The notes beneath the pieces are model-generated. The model did not search any database. It saw only the letters and a program-made list of their open reading frames with translations, and was not told where the DNA came from. Below, in pieces: positions 16,222 through 24,949 of a DNA stretch of 64,000 nucleotides; position 1 is the stretch's first letter, and each line of letters opens with the position of its first letter. The DNA is taken from the NCBI RefSeq assembly GCF_028771845.1, contig NZ_CP118270.1:4278001-4342000 (forward strand), in the 5' to 3' direction. The translations under genes and the position numbers were made by a program. This DNA comes from Paenibacillus marchantiae (GTDB lineage Bacteria; Bacillota; Bacilli; Paenibacillales; Paenibacillaceae).

Positions 16222-17976
16222 ATGAATAAAGACAAGATGACATTAACACCACGCCCGGAATACCCTCGCCCTCAGTGGGTGCGTAACCATTGGATCAATC
16301 TGAACGGAACTTGGCAGTTCGAAATGGATCATGGCAAAAGTGGAAAAGAACGAGGTTATGAACAGTCCGAACATCATCTCTCTGGGACAATCACTGTTCC
16401 GTTCTGTCCAGAGAGTAAACTGTCCGGGGTGGCCTATACCGATTTTATGGCTGCGGTATGGTACAAACGGGAATTCTCTATCCCGGATGCCTGGATGAAT
16501 GGACGCATTTTGCTTCATTTTGGCGCTGTTGATTACGAAGCCGAGATCTGGGTCAATGGAAAAGCGGTTGGCAAACATCGGGGAGGCTATTCGCCATTCC
16601 ATTTTGATATCACATCTCATGTTTCGTCAGGAACGAATATAGTCACGGTTTATGCGGAAGATGATGTGCGTTCTGGACTTCAGCCGCGAGGAAAACAGAG
16701 CGAACGATTCCACTCACATGGCTGCGATTACACGCGGACTACTGGCATTTGGCAAACGGTGTGGCTGGAGCAAGTGCCAGAGGTGTATCTCTCCGACATG
16801 AAAGTCGCGGCTGATCCGGATAATGCATGTGTGCACCTTGAAGTGAAAATATGCGGTAACGCTGCTGGAGGAGAGCTGGCTGCAACTGTCCGCTTTGGCG
16901 GCAAGGATGTTGGATCGGCAACGGCGGTTGTTCATGGACCTGCTGTGAAGCTTACCGTCCCATTATCCGAAATCCATTTATGGGAGCCGGGGCATGCCAA
17001 ATTGTATGATCTGGAGTTGAAGCTGCATGGGCAGGATCAGACCATCGATACGGTAGACTCGTATTTCGGACTGCGGACGGTAAGGCTGGATGGCATGGCA
17101 TTTCGTATCAATGAGAAGTCCGTTTTTCAGCGGCTTATACTAGATCAGGGCTTTTACCCGGATGGCATCTACACGGCACCTAGCGACGAAGATCTGCGCA
17201 AGGACATCGAGATCTCCATGGGGCTTGGCTTTAATGGAGCGAGATTGCACGAAAAGATGTTTGAGCCACGTTTCCTATATTGGGCTGACCAGCTTGGTTA
17301 CCTGGTATGGGGAGAACATGCCAACTGGGGACAGGATATTACAACGACCGAAAGCCTTGCCCGGTTCCTACCGGAATGGATGGAAGGTATGGAACGTGAC
17401 TTTAATCATCCCTCGCTTATCGGCTGGTGTCCGTTCAACGAAACGTGGGATCGCGATGGAACCCGGCAGGATAACGACGTGCTGCGCATTGTCTATGAGA
17501 TGACTAAACGTATGGACCCGACACGTCCTGTCATTGATACCAGCGGTAACTTTCATGTGGTGACGGATATCTTCGATTTGCATGACTATGATCAGAACCC
17601 GGATACGTTCCGGGCCAGATATGAACCGATGAAAAGCGGTGGGGAAGTATTTAATACCTTTCCAGAGCGGCAGACGTATGAAGGGCAGCCATATTTTATC
17701 AGTGAGTATGGCGGTATCTGGTGGAATCCGGATCAGCAAGATGAGAAAGCTTGGGGTTACGGGGACAGACCACAATCCGAAGAAGCTTTCATTGCACGTT
17801 ATGAGGGACTAACCAATGTCCTGCTGGACCATCCGAAGATGTTCGGGTTTTGTTATACCCAGCTATATGATGTGGAACAGGAAGTGAATGGACTGTACAC
17901 GTATGACCGCCGTCCGAAATTCGACCCGGAAACGATTCGTCGCATTAATTCCCGCAAGGCTGCCATCGAAGATTGA
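16222..17976 (+). CDS. Glycoside hydrolase family 2 protein
   Basis: 584 residues in the GH2 order: a jelly-roll sugar-binding domain (about 15-185, with WYKREFSIP and LHFGAVDYEAEIWVNG), an immunoglobulin-like domain (about 190-290) and a TIM barrel. The acid/base Glu407 is in WCPFNETWD and the nucleophile Glu495 in FISEYGGIWW. Members cleave beta-galactosides, beta-glucuronides or beta-mannosides. There is no signal peptide, so it should act in the cytoplasm on imported oligosaccharides. AGGAGTGA precedes ATG 16222. The secreted GH43 follows after 57 bases, suggesting joint attack on an arabinose-bearing plant polymer. Confidence 0.92.
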   Translation: MNKDKMTLTPRPEYPRPQWVRNHWINLNGTWQFEMDHGKSGKERGYEQSEHHLSGTITVPFCPESKLSGVAYTDFMAAVWYKREFSIPDAWMNGRILLHFGAVDYEAEIWVNGKAVGKHRGGYSPFHFDITSHVSSGTNIVTVYAEDDVRSGLQPRGKQSERFHSHGCDYTRTTGIWQTVWLEQVPEVYLSDMKVAADPDNACVHLEVKICGNAAGGELAATVRFGGKDVGSATAVVHGPAVKLTVPLSEIHLWEPGHAKLYDLELKLHGQDQTIDTVDSYFGLRTVRLDGMAFRINEKSVFQRLILDQGFYPDGIYTAPSDEDLRKDIEISMGLGFNGARLHEKMFEPRFLYWADQLGYLVWGEHANWGQDITTTESLARFLPEWMEGMERDFNHPSLIGWCPFNETWDRDGTRQDNDVLRIVYEMTKRMDPTRPVIDTSGNFHVVTDIFDLHDYDQNPDTFRARYEPMKSGGEVFNTFPERQTYEGQPYFISEYGGIWWNPDQQDEKAWGYGDRPQSEEAFIARYEGLTNVLLDHPKMFGFCYTQLYDVEQEVNGLYTYDRRPKFDPETIRRINSRKAAIED

Positions 17977-18032
17977 ACGTTGCAGGTCAGGTACGCGCAT
18001 GATTCATAATCCTATAGGGAGCGTGACTGTAG

Positions 18033-19433
18033 ATGAAAATAATGAATTACAGGAACAAATTGTTGCTGGCCTTATGTGCATTTCTTATTTTCCCGATGGG
18101 ACAGACGACGCATGCAGCGACCGTTCAGAATAATTTCTATAATGTCGTAATGCAGGATGGAGCTGATCCATGGGTCTACAAACACACTGACGGATTCTAT
18201 TATTTCACCAAAACAACAGGTGGTAACGTTACCATCTGGAAGTCAGCTCAATTAACAACCATTGATGCGGCTCCAACCACTGTGGTGAATACCGGCTGCT
18301 GCGGCATCTGGGCTCCAGAGCTTCATTACATCAACGGTGCATGGTACATCTATTATGCGAAGGATGATGGAGACAACGTCAATCACCGCATGTATGTCAT
18401 GGAAAACACGTCAGCTGACCCGACACAGGGAACCTGGCAATACAAAGGGCAGATTACGGATCACACCAACAAGTGGGCTATCGACGGGACGGTATTACAG
18501 GTAAACGGACAGCTCTACTTCATCTGGTCGGGCTGGGAAGCAGATACGAATGTAAGGCAGAATCTGTACATTGCCCATATGAGTAATCCCTGGACGATCG
18601 ATTCAAATCGCGTGGAAATTGCACGACCAACCTACGCCTGGGAAACCAATCATTCCCCGAATGTAAATGAGGGACCGCAGGTGATCGTTCGAAACGGAGT
18701 TATCAGTCTAGTCTACTCGGCAAGTGGTAGTTGGACCAACGACTATTGTCTGGGGCTTATTACCGCTAACGCCTCAAGCAACTTGCTGAATCCGGCATCC
18801 TGGAGCAAGCGCAGTCAGCCTATCTTCCAATCGGGGAACGGCTTGTACGGTCCGGGTCATCATTCTTTTACGAAATCGCCTGACGGGACTGAGGACTGGA
18901 TCATGTACCACACAGCGAAATCCAATAATTCCGGATGGAATCGTGAGATTCGCTTACAGAAGTTCACCTGGAATGCCGACAATACCCCGAATTTGGGTAC
19001 ACCGGTGAATCCCAACGTACCTATTGCTCTACCTTCGGGAGAAAAGTCAATCGTTCGATATGAAGGAGAAGAGGGAACCTTTGGTGGGATCGCTTATGCA
19101 TCCCAGAGTCCTTCTGGTTCAGGCGGCATGAAAGCTGGTCATATCGATACGGCGGACAGCTATGTAGAATTTAACGTCAATGCAGCAACTGCGGGCACAT
19201 ATATTCTCCTGGCGAGGACAGCGAATGGCACAGCAGGTGGCAACTGGTCCAACCTGCTGCTGAGTGTGAATGGAGGCACAGCCAGTCCTTTCTACATTAC
19301 GAACAAGGGATGGGAGAACTGGGGACTGTCCACAGCGAGAGTTCAGCTAAAGGCTGGTGTGAACAAAATTCGTTTCTCCAAAGGTGAAGGATATGGAGAA
19401 CTGGACTTCTTTGATATCAAACCTGCAAATTAG
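18033..19433 (+). CDS. Secreted GH43 arabinan/arabinofuranoside hydrolase with C-terminal carbohydrate-binding module
   Basis: 466 residues. A signal peptide (LLLALCAFLIFPMGQTTHA) ends near residue 28. The five-bladed GH43 propeller shows its triad: Asp in GADPWVYKH, Asp in KWAIDGTVL and Glu in NVNEGPQVI. The last 130 residues (from SIVRYEGEEGTFGG to LDFFDIKPAN) are a CBM6/CBM35-like beta-sandwich. Substrates in the family are arabinofuranosides or xylosides. It follows the GH2 gene closely and ends at a strong terminator. Its catalytic domain is the closest visible relative of the deletion remnant at 15584. Confidence 0.9.
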   Translation: MKIMNYRNKLLLALCAFLIFPMGQTTHAATVQNNFYNVVMQDGADPWVYKHTDGFYYFTKTTGGNVTIWKSAQLTTIDAAPTTVVNTGCCGIWAPELHYINGAWYIYYAKDDGDNVNHRMYVMENTSADPTQGTWQYKGQITDHTNKWAIDGTVLQVNGQLYFIWSGWEADTNVRQNLYIAHMSNPWTIDSNRVEIARPTYAWETNHSPNVNEGPQVIVRNGVISLVYSASGSWTNDYCLGLITANASSNLLNPASWSKRSQPIFQSGNGLYGPGHHSFTKSPDGTEDWIMYHTAKSNNSGWNREIRLQKFTWNADNTPNLGTPVNPNVPIALPSGEKSIVRYEGEEGTFGGIAYASQSPSGSGGMKAGHIDTADSYVEFNVNAATAGTYILLARTANGTAGGNWSNLLLSVNGGTASPFYITNKGWENWGLSTARVQLKAGVNKIRFSKGEGYGELDFFDIKPAN

Positions 19434-19452
19434 AGTATTATAATCCGATCCG

Positions 19453-19492
19453 AACCCCGCCGGTGTCCATTTGGACCTTGGCGGGGTTTTGT
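19453..19492 (+). terminator. Rho-independent terminator after the glycosidase genes
   Basis: AACCCCGCC pairs with GGCGGGGTT, with an inner GTCC/GGAC helix, followed by a T-run. Confidence 0.9.
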
Positions 19493-19521
19493 GATTTGAA
19501 ATGGAAAACTTTCCGATTCCA

Positions 19522-19543
19522 TTCATATTCAGTTCATAAAAGT
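19522..19543 (+). promoter_or_regulatory. TTCATA tandem-repeat operator upstream of the ABC exporter
   Basis: TTCATATTCAG followed directly by TTCATAAAAGT gives two 11-bp units in tandem. The same pattern occurs upstream of four other units at 26436, 26795, 31694 and 37211 (minus). An 11-bp direct repeat is the usual binding layout of OmpR/PhoB-family regulators, two of which are encoded just downstream. A -10-like TATAAA is at 19559-19564. Confidence 0.7.
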
Positions 19544-19584
19544 ACGATATTCTTCCCCTATAAACGATATGGGAGGAACCACAA

Positions 19585-20616
19585 TTGAATAATACACAGC
19601 AAAGAACAACAGGTAATGAACTTGGAGATTGGGCCATTGAAGCAGAGGGGCTTGTAAAAATCTTTGGAGATAAGCGTGCAGTGGATGGTGTGAATCTGAA
19701 CGTAAAGGCAGGTACGATCTATGGCGTACTGGGTCCGAATGGAGCAGGGAAAACAACAACCATTCGGATGCTGGGCACGCTGCTTCGGCCCGATGGAGGA
19801 TCAGCCAAAATATTTGGGCATGATGTGGTGAAGGAGTCACATATCGTACGCCAGCTGATTGGACTTACAGGACAATACGCATCGGTTGACGAGTCACTGA
19901 GTGCCAACGAAAATTTGATGATATTTTCACGGCTGCTGGGTCTTGGCCGCGCAGAAGCGAAACGCAAAACAGCCGATTTGCTCGAAGAGTTCGGCTTGAC
20001 GGAGGCGGCGAAACGTCCAATCAAAGGGTTCTCCGGAGGCATGCGCCGCCGTCTCGATCTCGCAGCAAGCCTTATTGCTCAGCCGCCGCTGATCTTTTTG
20101 GACGAACCGACAACTGGACTTGACCCACGGACACGTGCACAGATGTGGAATACGATTCGCCAGTTGGTCAAGACTGGTTCAACCGTGCTTCTTACAACAC
20201 AATATCTTGATGAAGCGGATCAACTGGCCGACCGTGTTGCCGTAATTGATCAGGGCCATGTTGTGGCCGAAGGTACGGTGGATGATTTGAAAGCCTCCGT
20301 TGGCACTGCATCACTTCAACTGCGCATCCAGGAACCGACACGGATTGAACACGCCCGTCAGATTGTAGAGCAGATCCTTCGAACAGAATCCAGCGTATCA
20401 GCGGAAGCGGGGAAGATTACTGCACCGATGGCAAATGCTAATATTGCAGCAGATCTACTGATTGCCTTTCGTTCCGCAGGCATTGATCTGGCAGAGATGA
20501 GTGTCCAGAAACCTACACTTGATGAAGTATTTCTCACCATTACGGGCCAAGATGCGAGTGGCAATGCGTCTCATACGTCTCAAGAATCAAAAGCAGTGGA
20601 GGAGTTGCAAGTATGA
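19585..20616 (+). CDS. Daunorubicin-resistance-type ABC transporter ATPase (DrrA family)
   Basis: 343 residues. Walker A is GPNGAGKTTT, the ABC signature FSGGMRRRLDLA, and Walker B LIFLDEPTTGLDP, followed by the switch region TTQYLDEADQLADR. The C-terminal roughly 100 residues match the DUF4162-like tail of DrrA proteins. It powers export of lipophilic compounds such as antibiotics or lipids with the next gene's permease. The start is TTG 19585 after GGGAGGA. It overlaps the permease gene by 4 bases. The TTCATA operator just upstream links it to the regulon at 26-37 kb. Confidence 0.92.
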   Translation: MNNTQQRTTGNELGDWAIEAEGLVKIFGDKRAVDGVNLNVKAGTIYGVLGPNGAGKTTTIRMLGTLLRPDGGSAKIFGHDVVKESHIVRQLIGLTGQYASVDESLSANENLMIFSRLLGLGRAEAKRKTADLLEEFGLTEAAKRPIKGFSGGMRRRLDLAASLIAQPPLIFLDEPTTGLDPRTRAQMWNTIRQLVKTGSTVLLTTQYLDEADQLADRVAVIDQGHVVAEGTVDDLKASVGTASLQLRIQEPTRIEHARQIVEQILRTESSVSAEAGKITAPMANANIAADLLIAFRSAGIDLAEMSVQKPTLDEVFLTITGQDASGNASHTSQESKAVEELQV

Positions 20617-21428
20617 ACAGTACAATAGCGAAACAAAATCCAAGCCGTAAGCTGAGAAAATACACAAGCTTTGGGCAAACCGTCCGGAATTCCTTAACGA
20701 TGGCTTATCGCGGGATATTGAAGGTTAGACGAACACCAGAGCAATTATTCGATGTTACACTACAGCCGATCATTTTCACATTGATGTTTACGTACATTTT
20801 TGGTGGTGCGATCTCGGGAAATATTCAAGCTTATTTGTTGGTCATTATTCCGGGTATACTTGTGCAGACGGTAATTACAAGCTCCGTCGTGACTGGTGTG
20901 CAATTGCGTGAGGATATGGATAAAGGGGTATTCGACCGATTCAAATCATTGCCTATAGCACGTATTGCGCCACTGGCCGGAGCATTGCTGGCAGACACTA
21001 TACGCTATACCATTGCAACGTTCCTTACCTTTACGATTGGATATTTATTGGGATATAGCCCTGCAGGTGGATTGGGTCATGTTGCCTTGGCAGGATTGCT
21101 GGTTATTATTTGCGCTTGGGCCATCAGTTGGATTTTTGCTTTTCTCGGTGTTATTGCACGTACTGCGTCCAGTGTACAAGGGATTTCCATGCTCGTATTG
21201 TTTCCGCTCACCTTTGCTTCAAACGCTTTCGTTCCGGTAGATACGATGCCGAATTGGCTTCAGTGGGTAGTTAATGTCAATCCGATATCCCATTTGGTTT
21301 CAGCTGTACGCGAATTGGCGAATCAAGGGACAATGGGCACAGACCTGGTGACCAGCCTTGCCGGAGCAGCGGTTATTGTAGCCATTTTTGCACCATTGAC
21401 AGTGCGGGCATATATGCGCAGAACGTAA
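20613..21428 (+). CDS. ABC-2 type permease (DrrB family)
   Basis: 271 residues with six membrane helices and the ABC2-membrane pattern: RRTPEQLFDVTLQPIIFTLM, then GVFDRFKSLPIARIAPLAG, and the late PLTFASNAFVPVDTMPNWLQ. It forms the channel for the ATPase encoded upstream, and the start codon overlaps that gene's stop (ATGA). The pair resembles DrrAB antibiotic exporters. It is followed by a two-component system after about 130 bases, an arrangement seen with antibiotic-sensing exporters, although those usually involve BceAB rather than DrrAB. Confidence 0.9.
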   Translation: MNSTIAKQNPSRKLRKYTSFGQTVRNSLTMAYRGILKVRRTPEQLFDVTLQPIIFTLMFTYIFGGAISGNIQAYLLVIIPGILVQTVITSSVVTGVQLREDMDKGVFDRFKSLPIARIAPLAGALLADTIRYTIATFLTFTIGYLLGYSPAGGLGHVALAGLLVIICAWAISWIFAFLGVIARTASSVQGISMLVLFPLTFASNAFVPVDTMPNWLQWVVNVNPISHLVSAVRELANQGTMGTDLVTSLAGAAVIVAIFAPLTVRAYMRRT

Positions 21429-21560
21429 TTGGAAATCATCAAATTTTGCTAAACAAGTGTAGCATGTCAGGAAAGAGATGTTATGCCTTCATGGTATAAG
21501 GTCTTTTTCTTGACAGAATGTGGAGTATAAGGCAAGGTTGAAAAAATGGAGGTGGTCACT

Positions 21561-22235
21561 TTGACAAGCGTATTGGTCGTTGATGACGACCCGCATATCC
21601 GAGAGCTGGTAGGACATTTTTTACAGCAGGAGGGTTTGCACGTAATCGAGGCTGTTGACGGTTTGGATGCACTGCGATTACTCGCTGACCATAAGGTAGA
21701 TCTGGTCGTTCTCGATATTATGATGCCAGGCATGGACGGATGGGAACTATGCCGCCAGTTGCGGCAGCAGACGGATCTGCCGCTCCTGATGTTAACGGCC
21801 AAAGGGGAAACCTCGCAGATCATCAAAGGATTTACCCTGGGGACGGATGATTATCTGGTGAAGCCTTTTGATCCGCTGGTGCTGGTTGCTCGGGTGAAGG
21901 CTTTATTGAAACGATATCGGATTATGACTTCACAAGTGATCCTGCTTGGTGAACTGGTCCTGCGGGGTGATACGTTTGAGTGCAAGAAAGGTGATCAGGA
22001 TATTGTGTTGCCACGCAAGGAATTTGAACTGCTATTCACCCTTGCGAGTTACCCTGGCAAAACCTTTACCCGTGATCAGTTAATCGAAAAGATCTGGGGG
22101 TATGATTACGAAGGGGACGAGAGAACGATTGATGTGCATATCAAGCGACTTCGTGAACGGTTTCCGGAGGAAGAGCATGCTTTCGTCATTCGTACTATGC
22201 GGGGTTTGGGCTATCGCCTAGAGGTAAGGCAATGA
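21561..22235 (+). CDS. OmpR/PhoB-family response regulator (system 1)
   Basis: 224 residues. The receiver domain has the acidic pair VVDDD, the phospho-acceptor Asp in VVLDIMMPG and Lys in DYLVKPFDP. The C-terminal winged helix ends with TIDVHIKRLRERF and TMRGLGYRLE. The preferred start is TTG 21561, 6 bases after GGAGGTG, not the in-frame ATG 21546 that precedes the ribosome site. It overlaps the kinase gene by 4 bases. It is a close paralogue of the regulator at 24275. Either could bind the TTCATA tandem repeats. Confidence 0.93.
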   Translation: MTSVLVVDDDPHIRELVGHFLQQEGLHVIEAVDGLDALRLLADHKVDLVVLDIMMPGMDGWELCRQLRQQTDLPLLMLTAKGETSQIIKGFTLGTDDYLVKPFDPLVLVARVKALLKRYRIMTSQVILLGELVLRGDTFECKKGDQDIVLPRKEFELLFTLASYPGKTFTRDQLIEKIWGYDYEGDERTIDVHIKRLRERFPEEEHAFVIRTMRGLGYRLEVRQ

Positions 22236-23305
22236 AGCAGGAGGGTGGATTTCTTCATGTTTCCAGAAACGTCATTCTGGTATCTCTGGCCCTGTTTGCC
22301 TGCTGGACAGCAGCTTTCTACCTTACGAGATATGTGTATTCCTTTGTCCCATGGGAACCGCATGAATTGCTTGCTTTTCTGATTAATGCCATGCTGGGGT
22401 TCATTTTTTTTGGATTATGCATTACAATGATCGGTCCGCTGGTTAAAGGCAGGCAATATGAATTTTTTAATGAGATGATTCAGGCTTTGAAAAGCATTTC
22501 CCGGGGGGATTTTCGTGTGAATCTGGATGCGGAATTTGCCAATAGAAACGGGAGACAGAGAAATCCCCATCCGTTTGTGCAGTTGGTTGAAAGCATCAAT
22601 GACATGGCGGCAAATCTCAAAGCGATGGAAGATTTGCGTCAGGAATTCATCTCCAATGTATCACATGAGATTGGATCGCCGCTCACGTCAATCAGCGGTT
22701 TCGCCAGGGCGCTGAAAAATAAAGATATGGACCAGGAAAAACGGGAAAAGTATCTGACGATCATTGAGACGGAATGTGTTCGTTTGTCCAGACTGAGTGA
22801 TAATTTAATGAAGCTCGCCGTTCTGGATTCATCCGAGCATGCATCACATAAAACATCTTACCGCTTGGATCGGCAGCTGGTAACTCTGGTTCTAGCCTGT
22901 GAACCCCAATGGGATGACAAAAAAATTGATATGAACGTAGAGCTGGAAGAAGTTGAAATCTTTGCTGATGAGGACTTGATGATTCAGTTGTGGATCAACC
23001 TTATTCATAATGCAATCAAGTTCACGCCAGAAGGCGGAAAAATTGATGTTTTCCTTACACAAAGTGATGGCAAGATCAGTGTACGTATTTCTGACAGTGG
23101 ACCCGGCATCACCAAGCAGGATCAGCTTCGCATATTCGAACGTTTTTACAAAGCGGATCAATCCCGCACACGTGCCTTGGGTGGCAGTGGACTGGGCCTC
23201 TCCATCGTGCATAAAATTGTGGAGATGCATGAGGGTACTGTCTCCGTGTTCAGTGAACCAGGAGCAGGTGCGACATTTATTGTACAGCTACCTGTCCATT
23301 TATAA
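22232..23305 (+). CDS. Sensor histidine kinase with a minimal extracellular loop (system 1)
   Basis: 357 residues. Two membrane helices (NVILVSLALFACWTAAFYL and AFLINAMLGFIFFGLCITMI) are joined by only about a dozen outside residues, as in intramembrane-sensing kinases. A HAMP-like linker, the H-box (SNVSHEIGSPLTSISGF) and the ATPase boxes (HNAIKFTPEGG, DSGPGI, GGSGLGLSIVHKI) follow. The H-box has EIGSPL in place of the common ELKTPL, a variant shared with the second kinase. The start overlaps the regulator stop. Such kinases often sense membrane stress or a partner transporter, and here the DrrAB pair is next door. Confidence 0.92.
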   Translation: MKQEGGFLHVSRNVILVSLALFACWTAAFYLTRYVYSFVPWEPHELLAFLINAMLGFIFFGLCITMIGPLVKGRQYEFFNEMIQALKSISRGDFRVNLDAEFANRNGRQRNPHPFVQLVESINDMAANLKAMEDLRQEFISNVSHEIGSPLTSISGFARALKNKDMDQEKREKYLTIIETECVRLSRLSDNLMKLAVLDSSEHASHKTSYRLDRQLVTLVLACEPQWDDKKIDMNVELEEVEIFADEDLMIQLWINLIHNAIKFTPEGGKIDVFLTQSDGKISVRISDSGPGITKQDQLRIFERFYKADQSRTRALGGSGLGLSIVHKIVEMHEGTVSVFSEPGAGATFIVQLPVHL

Positions 23306-23307
23306 TA

Positions 23308-23354
23308 ATAAAAAGGGTAATCGATGGATGTTGTCCGTCAATTACCCTTTTTAT
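23308..23354 (+). terminator. Rho-independent terminator after system 1
   Basis: AAAAAGGGTAAT (23310-23321) pairs with ATTACCCTTTTT (23341-23352), with a T-rich end. Confidence 0.85.
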
Positions 23355-23445
23355 TTCAATTAATTCGGCTGTTATTGTACAAAATAAGGTATATAAGCGA
23401 TAATTTGCAGGGTAGCTAATACATAAAGGCCGTAAGGAGTGAGCA

Positions 23446-24192
23446 ATTCTGCTGATATCTCCCACTCAACAACAGCGTCTGATTGACGTGATGAAATCAT
23501 TCCCGATACAACCCAAGTACTCCAAAGCACAGCTGCTGATTAATGAGCTGAAATTAAGCTCTTCAGGAGAGGTGGAGATGTTCTATTCCCCACATAATGA
23601 ATATATCAATGCAGCCGCAAAAGTCATGCTTGTGGGCATCACACCAGGTTGGCAGCAAATGGAGATTGCTTATAGAACGGCTATCCAAGCTTTGAAAGCA
23701 CACAAATCATATGAGCAAGCCTGTAAAGAAGCCAAAATAGCGGCAAGAATGGCCGGCTCTATGCGTACCAATTTGATTTTAATGCTCCAGGAAATAGGCT
23801 TGCATGAATATATAAGAGTGCCCCATGTACAAAGGTTATTTGAAGCAGACTGTACATTGTTACATACAACTTCTCTGATTCGATATCCAGTCTTGGTGAA
23901 TAAGCAAAATTACAATGGACATCAGCCTTCCATTCCTCAAAGTGAATTTTTGTATCAAGCTGTACTTGAGTCATTTCTGCCTGAATTGGAACAGTTAAAG
24001 CATCCTCTTATTATTCCATTAGGAAAGTCGGTGGAGGCTGTACTACATCAATTGCTTGATGAACATCGGGTAGATGAAGAGAAGATTTTATGGGGATTTC
24101 CTCATCCATCTGGTGCCAATGGCTCTCGTGTGAAACAGTTTCTTCATACGAAGTCGGGGATGCAGAACATTCTGAGGGAATGGCGAGATTAA
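23446..24192 (+). CDS. Uracil-DNA-glycosylase-superfamily-like protein
   Basis: About 248 residues. VMLVGITPGWQQME near the N-terminus and WGFPHPSGANGSRV near the C-terminus resemble the two active-site loops of the UDG superfamily (GxxPG and HPSxxN), so a role on DNA bases is possible but unproven. The first usual start is GTG 23488, with no ribosome site before it. GGAG at 23436-23439 instead sits 6 bases before an in-frame ATT at 23446 (CTG at 23449 is the alternative), and the frame is open from there with sensible protein sequence. It lies between the two two-component systems with no obvious link to them. Confidence 0.7.
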   Translation: MLLISPTQQQRLIDVMKSFPIQPKYSKAQLLINELKLSSSGEVEMFYSPHNEYINAAAKVMLVGITPGWQQMEIAYRTAIQALKAHKSYEQACKEAKIAARMAGSMRTNLILMLQEIGLHEYIRVPHVQRLFEADCTLLHTTSLIRYPVLVNKQNYNGHQPSIPQSEFLYQAVLESFLPELEQLKHPLIIPLGKSVEAVLHQLLDEHRVDEEKILWGFPHPSGANGSRVKQFLHTKSGMQNILREWRD

Positions 24193-24201
24193 ACTTCTTA
24201 C

Positions 24202-24232
24202 TTGCTTTTTACAAATTCAATAATAGTATAAT
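24202..24232 (+). promoter_or_regulatory. Candidate promoter of two-component system 2
   Basis: A consensus -10 TATAAT at 24227-24232 has weak upstream -35 candidates (TTGCTT with 19-base spacing, or GCTTTT with 17). It lies 42 bases before the regulator start. Confidence 0.45.
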
Positions 24233-24274
24233 GATTACGACTACATGACATGGAAACAGGAAAAGAGGAAACAA

Positions 24275-24949
24275 ATGCCTACAATACTGGTTGCTGACGA
24301 TGATCCGAATATTCGTGAACTCGTCTGTTTATTTTTGAGAAATGACGGATTTGAAACGGCTGAAGCTGCGGATGGCAAGGAGGCACTGACCGTTTACGGC
24401 TCAACACATGTCGATCTTGTTGTGCTTGATATCATGATGCCTGTCATGGATGGCTGGACGTTATGTAAGGAGCTACGAAGAGCCAATCCTGATCTTCCGC
24501 TGCTCATGCTGACGGCGAGAGGTGAGACCTGGGAAAAGGTGAAAGGATTCGAACTGGGGACCGATGATTATCTAACGAAACCGTTTGATCCGTTGGAGCT
24601 CACGGCTCGCGTCCGAGCATTACTCAAACGATACAAAATCGGCTCCACACAGACGATCCATTTCGGCAACGTCATCCTGGATCGACAAACCTACAAGGTG
24701 ACGAGCGGAACAGAGTCGCTTACGTTGCCGCTGAAGGAGTTCGAATTGCTCTATAAACTCGCTGGAACACCCGGACAAGTCTATACACGTGAGCAATTGA
24801 TCGATCAAATCTGGGGTATTGATTACGCCGGTGATGATCGAACGATAGACGTACATATTAAACGCCTGCGTGAACGGTTCGCATCAACACCCGATTTTCG
24901 GATCGAAACGGTGCGAGGCCTGGGGTACCGGCTTGAGGTTTACGAATGA
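24275..24949 (+). CDS. OmpR/PhoB-family response regulator (system 2)
   Basis: 224 residues. Receiver: VADDD, phospho-acceptor Asp in VVLDIMMPV, Lys in DYLTKPFDP. Winged helix: TIDVHIKRLRERF and TVRGLGYRLE. The protein is strikingly similar to the system 1 regulator over its whole length, so the two arose by duplication and may share target sites. GAGGAAA just before ATG 24275 decides the start over ATG 24245. The kinase gene overlaps its stop by 4 bases. It is the regulator closest to the hydrolase genes that carry TTCATA repeats. Confidence 0.93.
   Translation: MPTILVADDDPNIRELVCLFLRNDGFETAEAADGKEALTVYGSTHVDLVVLDIMMPVMDGWTLCKELRRANPDLPLLMLTARGETWEKVKGFELGTDDYLTKPFDPLELTARVRALLKRYKIGSTQTIHFGNVILDRQTYKVTSGTESLTLPLKEFELLYKLAGTPGQVYTREQLIDQIWGIDYAGDDRTIDVHIKRLRERFASTPDFRIETVRGLGYRLEVYE

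Noticed and set aside
19585-23305. BceAB-BceRS bacitracin module
   Set aside because: The permease is a short DrrB-type protein without the large FtsX-like extracellular domain of BceB. Only the short-loop kinase resembles BceS.
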